This document shows, one piece after another, positions 9,093 to 17,529 of a stretch of 64,000 bases of DNA; positions within the stretch are counted from its first letter, which is position 1; every line of letters begins with the position of its first letter. Origin of the DNA: Rubrivivax sp. GTDB taxonomy: Bacteria; Pseudomonadota; Gammaproteobacteria; Burkholderiales; Burkholderiaceae. The position numbers and the translations under genes were made by a program. The DNA lies in assembly GCA_016790225.1 (NCBI GenBank), contig JAEUOZ010000054.1:1-64000 (forward strand), in the 5' to 3' direction. The notes below the pieces were generated by a model, which saw nothing but the letters and a program-made list of their open reading frames with translations, was not told the DNA's origin and did no database searches.

Positions 9093-9794
9093 ATGAAGAA
9101 ACTCAACAAGGTGGCAGCGCTGTTTGCAACAGCAGCGCTGGCCGCCCCGATGGTCGCGTCTGCGCAGGCGCAGGCTCCGGCCAGGACCGTCGACAACTGG
9201 CGTGCGACGGATGGCACCGTCTGGCGCAACGGCACGAATGAGCTCTGCTGGCGCGATGCCACCTGGACCCCGGCCACGGCCGCTCCTCGTTGCGATGGCG
9301 CTCCGCCGCCCCCGCCGCCGCCCCCGCCCCCGCCGCCTCCTCCCCCGCCGCCCCCGCCGCCCCCGCCTCCGCGCGCGGCCCCCCCGGCTCCTCCGCCCCC
9401 GCGTCCGGCTCCGCCGCCGCCGCCCGCTCCGGTGAGCGAGAAGGTCACGTTCGCCGCTGACGCATTCTTCGATTCGGGCCGGTCCGTGCTGAAGCCTGAG
9501 GCTCAAGCCAAGCTGAACGATCTGGTCGACAAGACCAAGGGCGTCAACCTCGAGGTCATCATCGCCGTCGGTCACACCGATTCGGACGGCAGCGACGCCT
9601 CGAACCAGAAGCTGTCGATCGCTCGCGCCGAGTCGGTCAAGGCCTATCTGGTCAGCAAGGGCATCGAGAAGAACCGTGTCTACACGGAAGGCAAGGGCGA
9701 GAAGTCGCCTGTGGCCGACAACAAGACCAAGGAAGGCAAGGCGAAGAACCGCCGCGTCGAGGTCGAGGTCGTCGGTACCCGCACCCGTCGCTGA
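9093..9794 (+). CDS. OmpA-family peptidoglycan-binding protein with long polyproline linker
   Basis: A 233-residue exported protein. Residues 1-25 are a signal peptide (KKLNKVAALFATAALAAPM). A short region with two cysteines (about residues 28-69) follows, then a linker with 23 consecutive prolines (codons 9303-9371) and further Pro/Ala. Residues 118-230 are an OmpA C-terminal domain: FDSGRSVLKPEA, GHTDSDGSDASNQKLSIARA with the aspartate and arginine that bind diaminopimelate, and a final KNRRVEVEV. There is no beta-barrel, so it probably tethers the outer membrane or periplasm to peptidoglycan rather than forming a pore. It sits upstream of ubiG as in Burkholderiales and is followed by a strong terminator. 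Confidence 0.9.
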   Translation: MKKLNKVAALFATAALAAPMVASAQAQAPARTVDNWRATDGTVWRNGTNELCWRDATWTPATAAPRCDGAPPPPPPPPPPPPPPPPPPPPPPPRAAPPAPPPPRPAPPPPPAPVSEKVTFAADAFFDSGRSVLKPEAQAKLNDLVDKTKGVNLEVIIAVGHTDSDGSDASNQKLSIARAESVKAYLVSKGIEKNRVYTEGKGEKSPVADNKTKEGKAKNRRVEVEVVGTRTRR

Positions 9795-9868
9795 ACGGTC
9801 GATGGGGCCGCAGTCCCCTCGGGGCCTGCTGCTCCCATCGGTGGGAGCCCACGGGTCCCGCCAAGAAC

Positions 9869-9897
9869 AAACCCCGCCGCGGCGGGGTTTTTCGTTT
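9869..9897 (+). terminator. Rho-independent terminator after the ompA-like gene
   Basis: ACCCCGCC and GGCGGGGT form an 8-bp stem around a GC loop (9871-9888), followed by TTTTCGTTT. It lies 75 nt after the stop codon and separates this gene from ubiG. The rest of the gap to 9998 shows no gene. Confidence 0.85.
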
Positions 9898-9998
9898 CTG
9901 GGCAGGCTCACTGTTCGCCACCGAACCGACCCGTCAGGCCATTCGCTGCTGCGAGCGATCCCGCCATCAGCCTTGCCGCCTCGCCCCAGGATGCCTTC

Positions 9999-10703
9999 AT
10001 GAGCACGAACGTCGATACCCAGGAACTGGCCAAGTTCAGCGCGCTGGCACACCGGTGGTGGGACCGCGAGAGCGAGTTCCGCCCGCTGCACGAGATCAAT
10101 CCGCTGCGGCTGGAGTGGATCGATAGCCTCGCAGCCTTGGCCGGCAAGCGGGTGCTGGACGTGGGCTGTGGCGGCGGCATCCTGGCGGAGGCCATGGCTG
10201 CCCGTGCAAGCAGCGTGTTAGGCATCGACCTTGCCACGAAGCCGCTGGGTGTGGCGCGTCTGCATGCGCTGGAGACGGGCGTACCGAATGTCGACTATCG
10301 CGAAGTGGCGGTCGAAGCCCTGGCGGCGGAGCAACCGGGCAGCTTCGAAGTCGTCACCTGCATGGAGATGTTAGAGCACGTGCCGGACCCTGCCTCCGTG
10401 GTCCAGGCCTGCAGCCGGCTGGTCAAGCCGGGCGGCTGGGTGTTTTTCTCCACGCTCAACCGCAACCCCAAGTCCTACCTGTTTGCGATCATCGGCGCGG
10501 AGTATGTTTTGAAGCTGCTGCCGCGCGGCACGCACGACCATGCTCGATTCATCAAGCCCAGTGAGTTGGCGCGTTGGTGCCGTGATGCTGTATTGGATTG
10601 GCAGGCCACCAAGGGTATGGAATACAACCCGCTCAAGCGGCGCTACTCCTTGAGCGAGGACACGAGCGTCAACTACCTCGTGGCCTGCCGGCGCGCGACC
10701 TGA
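9999..10703 (+). CDS. ubiG: Ubiquinone biosynthesis O-methyltransferase
   Basis: A 234-residue SAM-dependent methyltransferase performing both O-methylations in ubiquinone synthesis. The family N-terminus [20 protein letters not shown] is followed by INPLRLEWI, the SAM-binding motif [13 protein letters not shown] at about residue 51, [11 protein letters not shown] and [13 protein letters not shown]. All are diagnostic of UbiG rather than other class I methyltransferases. The stop overlaps the gph start in a TGATG arrangement, indicating coupled translation. Confidence 0.96.
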   Translation: MSTNVDTQELAKFSALAHRWWDRESEFRPLHEINPLRLEWIDSLAALAGKRVLDVGCGGGILAEAMAARASSVLGIDLATKPLGVARLHALETGVPNVDYREVAVEALAAEQPGSFEVVTCMEMLEHVPDPASVVQACSRLVKPGGWVFFSTLNRNPKSYLFAIIGAEYVLKLLPRGTHDHARFIKPSELARWCRDAVLDWQATKGMEYNPLKRRYSLSEDTSVNYLVACRRAT

Positions 10704-11368
10704 TGCAGGCACCCGTGCGCCTGGTGCTCTTCGATCTGGACGGCACCCTGATCGACAGCGCCCCGGATCTGGCAGGTGCTGCCAATGAGTTGCGCGCCAG
10801 CCATGGGCTCGGCCCGCTGCCATATGCCGAGCTTCGGCCGATGGTGGGCTCTGGCGCGCGCGGCATGGTGCGGCAGGCTTTCGACATCGGGCCCGGCGAA
10901 GCACGGTACGAGGCCCTGCGCGTGTCGTTCCTGGATGCCTACGAAGCGCGGATGCTTCGGTTGACCCGCATCTTTGACGAGATGCAGCCGGTCCTTCTCG
11001 CGCTGGAGGCGCGCGGCATGCGCTGGGGCGTCGTCACCAACAAGGCACAGCGCTTTGCGGCGCCGATCACGCAGGCGCTGGGCATCGCACAGCGTGCTGC
11101 GGTCGTGATTGCGGGGGACAGCACGCCGTACACCAAGCCGCACCCGGAGCCGCTGCACGAAGCGGCACGCCGCGCCGGCTGTGCATCGGCCGATGCCGTC
11201 TACGTCGGTGACGACCCCAGGGACATCCAGGCCGGCCGTGCGGCGGGCATGCGCACGGCTGCTGCGGCCTGGGGCTACCTGGGCCTGGGCGAGCCGGTCG
11301 AAGCCTGGGGTGCCGATATCGTGCTGCCGCAGCCCGCCCGGCTCTTGAACTGGCTGCAACTGGCCTAA
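10703..11368 (+). CDS. gph: Phosphoglycolate phosphatase, HAD superfamily
   Basis: A 221-residue HAD hydrolase removing phosphate from 2-phosphoglycolate. Motif I is DLDGTLIDS with the nucleophilic aspartate, motif II is VVTNK, motif III is KPHPEP and motif IV is GDDPRDIQAGRAAGM. The ATG at 10703 shares one base with the ubiG stop; longer upstream frames overlap ubiG and are not used. The ubiG-gph pair is conserved in betaproteobacteria, sometimes annotated as MupP/Gph-like, so the exact substrate may be another small phosphomonoester. Confidence 0.88.
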   Translation: MQAPVRLVLFDLDGTLIDSAPDLAGAANELRASHGLGPLPYAELRPMVGSGARGMVRQAFDIGPGEARYEALRVSFLDAYEARMLRLTRIFDEMQPVLLALEARGMRWGVVTNKAQRFAAPITQALGIAQRAAVVIAGDSTPYTKPHPEPLHEAARRAGCASADAVYVGDDPRDIQAGRAAGMRTAAAAWGYLGLGEPVEAWGADIVLPQPARLLNWLQLA

Positions 11369-11381
11369 ACTCCAGGGCTTG

Positions 11382-11755
11382 GGGGCCGACCTGGCTTCGA
11401 CGTGGGTGCGGAGTCGGATCAGGGCATGCCGAGCGCCAGAACAGCTCGTAAATCCAGCTGGAAACAAGTAACTGCGAACGACGAACGTTTCGCCCTCGCC
11501 GCTTAACACCGGTGAGCCTCTCAACGGTTGGCCGATGGGCCGGGCTGAAGGTCGCAAGACCCTGAGCTGAGAGGTCAGTCACATTGGCTGGCGCCTGACC
11601 GGGTCACTCGGTCAGGAGCGAGATTCAGTGACTGGCGGACCGGATAGCGTGCTGCTGCGCGATCCGGGCCGTGAGATCCAAATCAGACAGCTACGCATGT
11701 AGAACTGGTCGGCAATGGCTTGCGGACGGGGGTTCGATTCCCCCCGGCTCCACCA
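11382..11755 (+). ncRNA. ssrA: Transfer-messenger RNA (tmRNA)
   Basis: The 5' end GGGGCCGACCTGGCTTCGAC and the 3' end GGTTCGATTCCCCCCGGCTC followed by CACCA form the tRNA-like domain. GGGGCCG at 11382-11388 pairs with CGGCTCC at 11745-11751, and CCA is encoded. The tag reading frame at 11474-11506 reads GCG AAC GAC GAA CGT TTC GCC CTC GCC GCT TAA, giving ANDERFALAA. This is a typical betaproteobacterial degradation tag. It rescues stalled ribosomes with SmpB. Confidence 0.97.
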
Positions 11756-11762
11756 GTACGAC

Positions 11763-11794
11763 GGGCCCAGAGACCTCTCTGGGCCCTTCTCTTT
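11763..11794 (+). terminator. Rho-independent terminator after ssrA
   Basis: GGGCCCAGAG and its complement CTCTGGGCCC (11763-11786, short loop) are followed by TTCTCTTT. It starts 8 nt after the encoded CCA of the tmRNA. The following stretch to 12039 shows no convincing gene. Confidence 0.85.
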
Positions 11795-12039
11795 GGGCTG
11801 GTCTCCAAGGGAAGCGGCGGCTGGCCTGTTGACCACGGTGCGCCTGACGAGGCCCCGGAAGGCCAGCCAGGGGACCGTGTCTCGCTCCGTGCTCTGCCAG
11901 CCTGTTGACCAACACCAGGCGAGGCCGAGGAATCATGCGGGTTTCAGTGCGGCGAGTGCAGGTCGCAGACGGGTCGGCAGCCCGCACTCCACAGGCCCTT
12001 TCCCGGCCGGAACCTGGTCCGTTCCGGTACCCTGCATCC

Positions 12040-12387
12040 ATGTACACCGCCACGTTCACCTTCTCCAGGCGCCAGTTCGACGACGCGTTCCACGCGCTGG
12101 ATCAGGTGATCGCGGCGACTGCGAAGTCGCTTCCCGGGTACCTGGGCGAGGAGAGCTGGGAGAACGCCGCTTCAGGGCTGATCTCCAACGTCTACTACTG
12201 GGAGTCGATGGAGGCGCTGCGTGCATTGATCGAACACCCAGCCCACCAAGCCGCCAAGCGCGAGCAGTCCAGGTGGCTGGCGGGGTATCAGGTCGTGATT
12301 GCCCAGGTCGTTGGCAGCTACGGGGATGGCAAGATTGACCATCCGCTGGCGCAAGCCGGCTCCAAGAACCATCAACCCGGGGACTGA
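12040..12387 (+). CDS. Small ABM-fold (antibiotic biosynthesis monooxygenase-like) protein
   Basis: A 115-residue protein starting at the ATG at 12040 (MYTATFTFSRRQFDDAFHAL). The pattern of a beta strand ending in TFTF, a helix, PGYLGEESWE, NVYYWESMEALRAL and HPAHQAAKREQSRWLAGYQV is that of dimeric alpha+beta barrel ABM-domain proteins. In this family ESWE and the YYW-type strand line the active site, and the helix with HPxHQ follows. Function is unknown; ABM proteins include quinone monooxygenases and haem-degrading enzymes. It is followed 23 nt later by a LysE-type exporter, which may be co-transcribed. Confidence 0.7.
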   Translation: MYTATFTFSRRQFDDAFHALDQVIAATAKSLPGYLGEESWENAASGLISNVYYWESMEALRALIEHPAHQAAKREQSRWLAGYQVVIAQVVGSYGDGKIDHPLAQAGSKNHQPGD

Positions 12388-12410
12388 CTTCCAGACCCAG
12401 GACGAGCGCC

Positions 12411-13028
12411 ATGTCACTCATCGCCTTCTTCATCGCGGCCACGGTACTGGCCATCACGCCCGGCCCAGGCATTGCCTACGTCGTGGCCCGCACGGTGGCA
12501 GGAGGGCGAGCCGAGGGCCTGGCCTCATGCATCGGCACGGGCCTCGGCGGCATGCTGCACGTGTTGGCAGCGGCCGTCGGACTTTCGATCCTGGTGGCGC
12601 AATCGGCGATCGCCTTCACCCTGTTGAAGTACCTGGGTGCTGCGTACCTCGTCTACCTGGGCGTGCGGATGCTGATGCGCGCTCAGGCCGATGACGCCCT
12701 GCAGCCGGTGTCAGCCCAGGGCGCGCGCCGTGCGCTGGTCGAGGGCATCGTCGTGGAGGCGCTGAATGTGAAGACGGCACTCTTCTTCCTGGCCTTCCTG
12801 CCGCAGTTCGTGGTCCCGACCGAGCCGCTGGTGCCGCAACTGGTGCTGCTGGGCAGCATCTGTGTGGCACTGAACACGCTGGTGGACCTGATCGCCGTGT
12901 TGGCGGCTCACCGGCTGCTGGATTCCGGTGCCGCCCGGGCTGCGCGAGCCCGGTTGATGACGCGGGTGTCGGGGGTCACCATGATCGGGCTGGGTGTCTT
13001 CCTCGCGACGGCAAGACGGCAAACCTGA
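12411..13028 (+). CDS. LysE/RhtB family amino-acid exporter
   Basis: A 205-residue inner-membrane protein with about five or six hydrophobic segments. The N-terminal motif ITPGPGIAYVVART corresponds to the TPGP signature of LysE/RhtB exporters, and LLKYLGAAYLVYLGVRML is the conserved second signature. EALNVKTALFFLAFLPQFV in the middle is also family-typical. Such proteins export amino acids or their analogues; the substrate cannot be predicted. It ends the short plus-strand run that begins after ssrA. Confidence 0.88.
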   Translation: MSLIAFFIAATVLAITPGPGIAYVVARTVAGGRAEGLASCIGTGLGGMLHVLAAAVGLSILVAQSAIAFTLLKYLGAAYLVYLGVRMLMRAQADDALQPVSAQGARRALVEGIVVEALNVKTALFFLAFLPQFVVPTEPLVPQLVLLGSICVALNTLVDLIAVLAAHRLLDSGAARAARARLMTRVSGVTMIGLGVFLATARRQT

Positions 13029-13375
13029 GTGGGGTGCGCGAGCCGCAGAACTGCTCAAGCTGCATGCCCCAAGCCTCCGGAAACCACCCCAACAGCGCCG
13101 ACAGCCCGAGCGGCAGGCGCCCGTCACGCAGCGCAGCCTCGATCATGGGCGGCCTCCACCTCTACGATCGTGGCAGCAGGTCTGCGCCAACGCCGTCAAC
13201 CACGGGCAGCCATGCCACCACATCCCAAGGGTCCGCATGGGGCCAACCCGGCAAGACGGCGCCAAGTCCACCCAGGACTGGGCGCCAGCTGATGGCGTCG
13301 ATCGACAATCCGATTCGCCGTTTCGAGCGCTCCGCCCTCGGTGCTTGCCTCGAAGCGGGACCGCGGCGCCAGCCC
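13029..13375. other. Gene-free gap between convergent lysE-type gene and rfbC
   Basis: This 347-bp stretch separates two genes that end toward each other. Several open frames cross it, but none has an internal start with a ribosome-binding site or a recognisable motif. No hairpin with a T-run was found. It may be degraded coding sequence, but nothing identifiable remains. Confidence 0.4.
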
Positions 13376-13906
13376 TCAGGCGAAGTCAGGCCAGTTCAGG
13401 TCCTTCTCGGAGACCGTGACGCCCTCCGTGATCGGCCACTGGATGCCGATACCCGGGTCGTTCCAGCGCAGGCCTTTTTCGGCGCCGGGCGCGTAGAAGG
13501 CCGAGACGAAATAGATCACCTCGCTGTCGTCCGCCAGCGTCTGGTAGGCATGCGCAAAGCCTTGCGGCACGAGCAGGGCGCGCCGGTTCTCGGCGCTCAG
13601 CTCGGTGCCGAACCAGCGCCCGCGCGTGGGCGAATCGGCGCGCAGATCGACGATGACGTCGAAGACGGCGCCGCGCACGCAGCGGATGAACTTGGCCTCT
13701 TCGTGCGGCGCCATCTGGTAGTGCAGGCCCCGCACGGTGCCGCGCCGGCGCGAACCCGACATGTTGGCCTGCACCGGCTGAAAATCGACGCCCACGGCGG
13801 CAAACTCGTTGCGGCACCAGGCCCGCGCAAAGTAGCCGCGCTCGTCTTCCAGGCGCTTCAGATCGGCGATGAATGCGCCCTTGAGCGGGGTTTCGGTGAG
13901 GATCAC
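13376..13906 (-). CDS. rfbC: dTDP-4-dehydrorhamnose 3,5-epimerase family protein
   Basis: A 176-residue cupin epimerase of the RmlC/RfbC family. The N-terminus MILTETPLKGAFIADLKRL, then ERGYFARAW, the catalytic histidine in TVRGLHYQ, the base-assisting aspartate segment VIVDLRADSPT, and the C-terminal SEKDLNWP are all present. RmlC epimerises C3 and C5 of dTDP-4-keto-6-deoxyglucose. Because no rmlABD genes accompany it and the operon contains a cytidylyltransferase, it may act on another 4-keto sugar nucleotide. It is the last gene of the minus-strand sugar operon, 36 nt after ugd. Confidence 0.85.
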   Translation of the reverse strand: MILTETPLKGAFIADLKRLEDERGYFARAWCRNEFAAVGVDFQPVQANMSGSRRRGTVRGLHYQMAPHEEAKFIRCVRGAVFDVIVDLRADSPTRGRWFGTELSAENRRALLVPQGFAHAYQTLADDSEVIYFVSAFYAPGAEKGLRWNDPGIGIQWPITEGVTVSEKDLNWPDFA

Positions 13907-13942
13907 GTTCAGGCTCTCCGGAGTGATCGTGCTGGCGGAGCC

Positions 13943-15289
13943 TCAGGCGGTCTGCAGACCGATGCCGTCGTAGCGATCGAAGGCGTCCTTGTCCAGCATG
14001 CGGCGTCCGTCGATCATGAGCGGGGCTTGCCCCATCTTCTTCAGCAGTTCGCCCACGCCCTTGAACTCCGGCCAGCGCGTCAGCAGCACCACCGCATCGA
14101 CGTCCTTGACCGTGTCTTCCAGGCTGTCGGTGTAGGTGATGTGATCCGTGCCGAACAGGTGCATGGCTTCGGTCTTGGCCACGGGATCGTAGGCCTTCAT
14201 CCGGGCACCGCGCTTCTGCAGCTCGCGCACGATGGGAATCGAGGGCGATTCGCGCATGTCGTCCGTGCCCGGCTTGAAGGCCAGGCCCAGGATGCCGATG
14301 CGGCTCTTGCCGACGTCGGCCAGACGCTTGTCCAGGATATCCAGGATCTGCTGCGGCTGGCGTTCGTTGATGGCGATCACCGCGTCCAGCAGCTGCATCG
14401 GCTGACCCCGGTCCTGGCCATGCACGATCAGCGCCTTCACGTCCTTGGGGAAGCAGCTGCCGCCGAAGCCGCAGCCGGCTTCGAGGTAGGTGGTGAACAC
14501 CGGCACGATGCGCCGACCGTCATCCAGGATGGGCGTCAGCCGCTTGTCCAGGTGCACACCCTTCATCACGTCGACGACGTCGATGCCGCCCAGCGCCGCG
14601 CAGAGGTTGCCGATCTCGTTGGAGAACGAGATCATCGTCGCCAGCAGCGAGTTGGAGGTGTACTTGATCATCTCCGCCGTCTTGGCCGAGGTCTTGACCT
14701 TGTCGACGTGCGGGAAGACCTCGTACAGCATGGCCATCACATCCTGCGTGCGGGCATCGATGCCGCCCAGCACGATGCGATCGGGGAACATGAAGTCGTC
14801 CACCGCCTCGCCCTCGCGCAGGAACTCCGGGTTCATGCCCACGCCAAAATCGCGCCCGGCCTTCTTGCCCGAGGCCTGCTCCAGGATCGGAAGCACCACG
14901 TCATCCGTGGTGCCTGGCACCACCGTGCTCTTGACGACCACGACGTGGTAGCTGTCCTTGTCCTTGAGGGCCTCGCCGATCTCGCGCGCCACTTCGCGGA
15001 TGTACTTCAGATCGATCGCGCTGCCGTCGAAGGGCGTGCCCACGGCGATCAGCGAGAGGTCGGATTCCAGCACCGCCTCGCGCAGCCGCGTCGTCGCATG
15101 AAGTCGAACGCCAGCGTTCTTCTTCAGCAGCAGCTCCAGGCCCTTCTCGTAGATGGGCGGGATGGCCTTGTTGATCTTGTCGACCTTGGAAGGATCGATG
15201 TCGACGCAGGTGACCTGGTGGCCGGTCTCGGCCAGGCAGACCCCGGAAACCAGACCGACGTAGCCGGTCCCAATGACTGAAACTCGCAT
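13943..15289 (-). CDS. ugd: UDP-glucose 6-dehydrogenase
   Basis: A 448-residue UDP-glucose/GDP-mannose dehydrogenase family enzyme that oxidises UDP-glucose to UDP-glucuronate with two NAD. GTGYVGLVSGVCLAETGH is the N-terminal nucleotide-binding motif. The catalytic cysteine is in GCGFGGSCFPKD, and AFKPGTDDMRESPS lies in the C-terminal domain. The ATG at 15289 overlaps the stop of the upstream SDR gene in TGATG. UDP-glucuronate can feed the UXS-like neighbour or be used directly in the capsule or exopolysaccharide. GDP-mannose dehydrogenase is less likely given the length and context. Confidence 0.93.
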   Translation of the reverse strand: MRVSVIGTGYVGLVSGVCLAETGHQVTCVDIDPSKVDKINKAIPPIYEKGLELLLKKNAGVRLHATTRLREAVLESDLSLIAVGTPFDGSAIDLKYIREVAREIGEALKDKDSYHVVVVKSTVVPGTTDDVVLPILEQASGKKAGRDFGVGMNPEFLREGEAVDDFMFPDRIVLGGIDARTQDVMAMLYEVFPHVDKVKTSAKTAEMIKYTSNSLLATMISFSNEIGNLCAALGGIDVVDVMKGVHLDKRLTPILDDGRRIVPVFTTYLEAGCGFGGSCFPKDVKALIVHGQDRGQPMQLLDAVIAINERQPQQILDILDKRLADVGKSRIGILGLAFKPGTDDMRESPSIPIVRELQKRGARMKAYDPVAKTEAMHLFGTDHITYTDSLEDTVKDVDAVVLLTRWPEFKGVGELLKKMGQAPLMIDGRRMLDKDAFDRYDGIGLQTA

Positions 15290-16401
15290 CACGCATCCAC
15301 CGCTTGTTGATTGTCCCGGTACCAGAGCATCGTCCGCTTCATGCCCTCGGCCAGCTGGATCGACGGGTTGTAGCCCAGCTCGGTGCGCGCCTTCGTGATG
15401 ATGGGGCAACGGCGGTTGGGGTTGTCGACCAGGTAGTCCTTGTCTGCACTCTGCTGCGTGACGACCTGGCCCTGGTAGCCGAAGAGCTCGCGCGAGAGCG
15501 CGGTGACGTGGTCGGCGACGTGCTTCATCGACACCTCGGGGCCTTCGACGCCGATGTTGTAGGCCTCGCCCGGGCGGCCGCGAACCAGGATCTTGTAGTA
15601 GCCCACGATGGCATCGGCGATGTAGCAGAAGGTGCGCGTGGGTGAACCGTCAGACAGCATCACGATGTCTTCGCCGGCAAAGACATTGCGCGCAAAGTCG
15701 GGCAGCACGCGGCGGTCGGTGATCTTCAGGCCGGGGCCGTAGTTGTTGAAGGGCCGCGCCATCTTCACGGGCACGGCGTGCTGCGCGGCGAAGTTGACGC
15801 ACAGCGTCTCGCCGTAGCGCTTGGATTCGTCGTAGCAGGCACGCGGGCCGGTGCAGCTGACATTGCCGCGGTAGGTCTCGGGCGTGGGAATGTTCTCCGG
15901 CGTGGGGTCGCCGTAGATCTCGCTGGTGGAGTAGAACAGCATGCCTTCGACCGGCGTGCCGCGGCTCTTCTGGTTCAGGCAGTACTCCAGCAGCAGGCGC
16001 AGGCCATTGACGTTGGCGTCCATGGTCTCGATCGGGTACTTGCGATAGAAGGTCGGCGAGGCGATCGAGGCCGCGTGGATGATGAACTGGAAGTCGCCCG
16101 CGTCTTCGGGCATCGGATGCACGACATCGTGCTTGCGCAGTGTCAGGTTCGGGTTGCCCGCCAGATCGGTCAGCCAGGTGGGCACGCCGCGGATGTAGTT
16201 GTCGAAGACCGTCAGGCGGATCGGTGCGAGCGTGGGGTTGCGCTCGTTCCAGCGCAGCACCGCCTGCACCAGGTAGTAGCCCAGAAAGCCGCCCCCGCCG
16301 ATGATCAGCAGGTTCTTGCCCGAGAGCACGGGCAGTTCTTCGGCCAGGTTCTGGCAGATGTAGTCCAGGTCGGTGGATACGACGTCGCTTGCGTTGTTCA
16401 T
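15289..16401 (-). CDS. NAD-dependent SDR epimerase/dehydratase, UDP-glucuronate decarboxylase-like
   Basis: A 370-residue extended short-chain dehydrogenase. After an N-terminal extension of about 30 residues comes the nucleotide motif GGGGFLGYYL. STSEIYGDP and the catalytic CYDESKRYGE (Tyr-x-x-x-Lys) are very close to those of UDP-xylose synthases (UXS), as is ARPFNNYGPG. With ugd immediately downstream, a route UDP-glucose to UDP-glucuronate to UDP-xylose (or a 4-keto pentose) is plausible. The start at 16401 is the first ATG after the rfbF stop. A CDP-sugar dehydratase or epimerase role with RfbF is the main alternative. Confidence 0.85.
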   Translation of the reverse strand: MNNASDVVSTDLDYICQNLAEELPVLSGKNLLIIGGGGFLGYYLVQAVLRWNERNPTLAPIRLTVFDNYIRGVPTWLTDLAGNPNLTLRKHDVVHPMPEDAGDFQFIIHAASIASPTFYRKYPIETMDANVNGLRLLLEYCLNQKSRGTPVEGMLFYSTSEIYGDPTPENIPTPETYRGNVSCTGPRACYDESKRYGETLCVNFAAQHAVPVKMARPFNNYGPGLKITDRRVLPDFARNVFAGEDIVMLSDGSPTRTFCYIADAIVGYYKILVRGRPGEAYNIGVEGPEVSMKHVADHVTALSRELFGYQGQVVTQQSADKDYLVDNPNRRCPIITKARTELGYNPSIQLAEGMKRTMLWYRDNQQAVDA

Positions 16402-16453
16402 GAGGCTTTCGAAGAGAGATGAAAACTTGTGCAGGTCGGGCGCGCGGCGGGCT

Positions 16454-17233
16454 TCAGGATTCCCAGACCTTCCAGGGCGCCTTGCCGGATTGCCACAGCT
16501 CTTCAAGCACCTGCTTGTCGCGCAGCGAATCCATCGGCTGCCAGAAGCCGTGGTGGCGGAAGGCGGCGAGCTGGCCGCTTTCGGCCAGGCGCTCCAGCGG
16601 TTCCTTTTCCCAGGAGGTGCCGTCGCCATCGATGGTGTCGATGGCCTTGGGGTTGACGACGAAGAAGCCGCCGTTGACCCACGCGCCCTCGCGATCCTGC
16701 TTTTCCTTGAACGAGCCCACCTTGTGCACATCGTTGTGCAGGGCCAGCGCGCCGAAACGGCCCGGCGGCTTGACGGCGGTCAGCGTGACCAGCACCTGCT
16801 GCTCGCGGTGAAAGCGCAGCAGCGCACTGATGTCCACATCGCCCACGCCATCGCCGTAGGTGAAGCAGAAGTCCTCGTCACCCAGGTACTCGCGCACGCG
16901 CTTGAGACGCCCGCCGGTCATGGTGGATTCGCCGGTGTCCACCAGCGTCACCTTCCAGGGCTCGGCGCGGCGCGCGGTGAACTGGGTGGTGTTGTTGCGA
17001 AAGTCGATGCTGATGTCCGAGGTGTGCAGCGCGTAGTTGGCGAAGTATTCCTTGATGACGTAGCCCTTGTAGCCGCAGCAGACGATGACCTCGTCCACGC
17101 CATGTGCGAGGTAGGTCTTCATGATGTGCCACAGGATCGGGCGGCCGCCGATTTCCACCATCGGCTTGGGGCGCACGCCGGTTTCTTCGGCCAGTCGGGT
17201 CCCCAGACCCCCGGCGAGCAACACAACCTTCAT
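16454..17233 (-). CDS. rfbF: Glucose-1-phosphate cytidylyltransferase
   Basis: A 259-residue nucleotidyltransferase making CDP-glucose from CTP and glucose-1-phosphate. LLAGGLGTRLAEET with KPMVEIGGRPILWHIMK is the family signature, followed by CCGYKGYVIKEYF, FTYGDGVGDVDI and the late FWQPMDSLRDK. All are typical of RfbF/DdhA. The ATG at 17233 has GGAGAAG upstream. It is the first gene of the four-gene minus-strand operon. The usual partner RfbG (CDP-glucose 4,6-dehydratase) is absent from the window. Confidence 0.92.
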   Translation of the reverse strand: MKVVLLAGGLGTRLAEETGVRPKPMVEIGGRPILWHIMKTYLAHGVDEVIVCCGYKGYVIKEYFANYALHTSDISIDFRNNTTQFTARRAEPWKVTLVDTGESTMTGGRLKRVREYLGDEDFCFTYGDGVGDVDISALLRFHREQQVLVTLTAVKPPGRFGALALHNDVHKVGSFKEKQDREGAWVNGGFFVVNPKAIDTIDGDGTSWEKEPLERLAESGQLAAFRHHGFWQPMDSLRDKQVLEELWQSGKAPWKVWES

Positions 17234-17529
17234 CGAGTGGCTTCTCCATCAAGCAGCCGGCCGCGGAACGGGCCGGCGATCTTCGCAAGGGGGTCTGTCT
17301 GCGTGTGCGGGGCAAGGGCCGAAGCCTGCGCGCCCAGAGATCCGGACCCGGTACTGGCGGCCGAGGGGCACGGTCTGCGGCCCTGGCAGTCAAGATGCGG
17401 GCATTCTAGGAAGCAGGCCCGGCCAACCGCCCCCCAACGACCATGGATCGACTCCCGAGATTAGGGGTTGACCCGTAATGCAGGAAACGGCGCGAGGGAA
17501 TCGCCCCGTGTGGGGATGTCGGTCCTGCC
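17234..17529. other. Intergenic region upstream of rfbF
   Basis: A 296-bp gap that must hold the promoter of the minus-strand sugar operon and the end of the DUF364 transcript. A small hairpin with CCCC and GGGG arms (about 17504-17517) lies just beyond the DUF364 stop but has no T-run. No gene is seen. Confidence 0.4.

Noticed and set aside
6076..9096. A 1006-codon open frame on the plus strand antisense to gyrA
   Set aside because: High-GC coding sequence leaves long open frames on the opposite strand. The translation is rich in His, Gly, Asp and Leu without domain motifs, while gyrA on the other strand has full family motifs.
9299..9435. Polyproline tract as a frameshift or assembly artefact
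   Set aside because: The OmpA C-terminal domain continues in the same frame as the signal peptide, so the tract length is consistent with an intact gene, although exact copy number should be treated with care.
11735..11755. tmRNA 3' end as an attachment site of an integrated island
   Set aside because: ssrA is a common integration site, but no second copy of its 3' end was found in the window and no integrase follows. The downstream genes look like ordinary chromosomal genes.
13376..17233. Complete dTDP-rhamnose pathway
   Set aside because: Only the RfbC-type epimerase is present; RmlA, RmlB and RmlD are not in this operon, and the nucleotidyltransferase is of the RfbF cytidylyl type.
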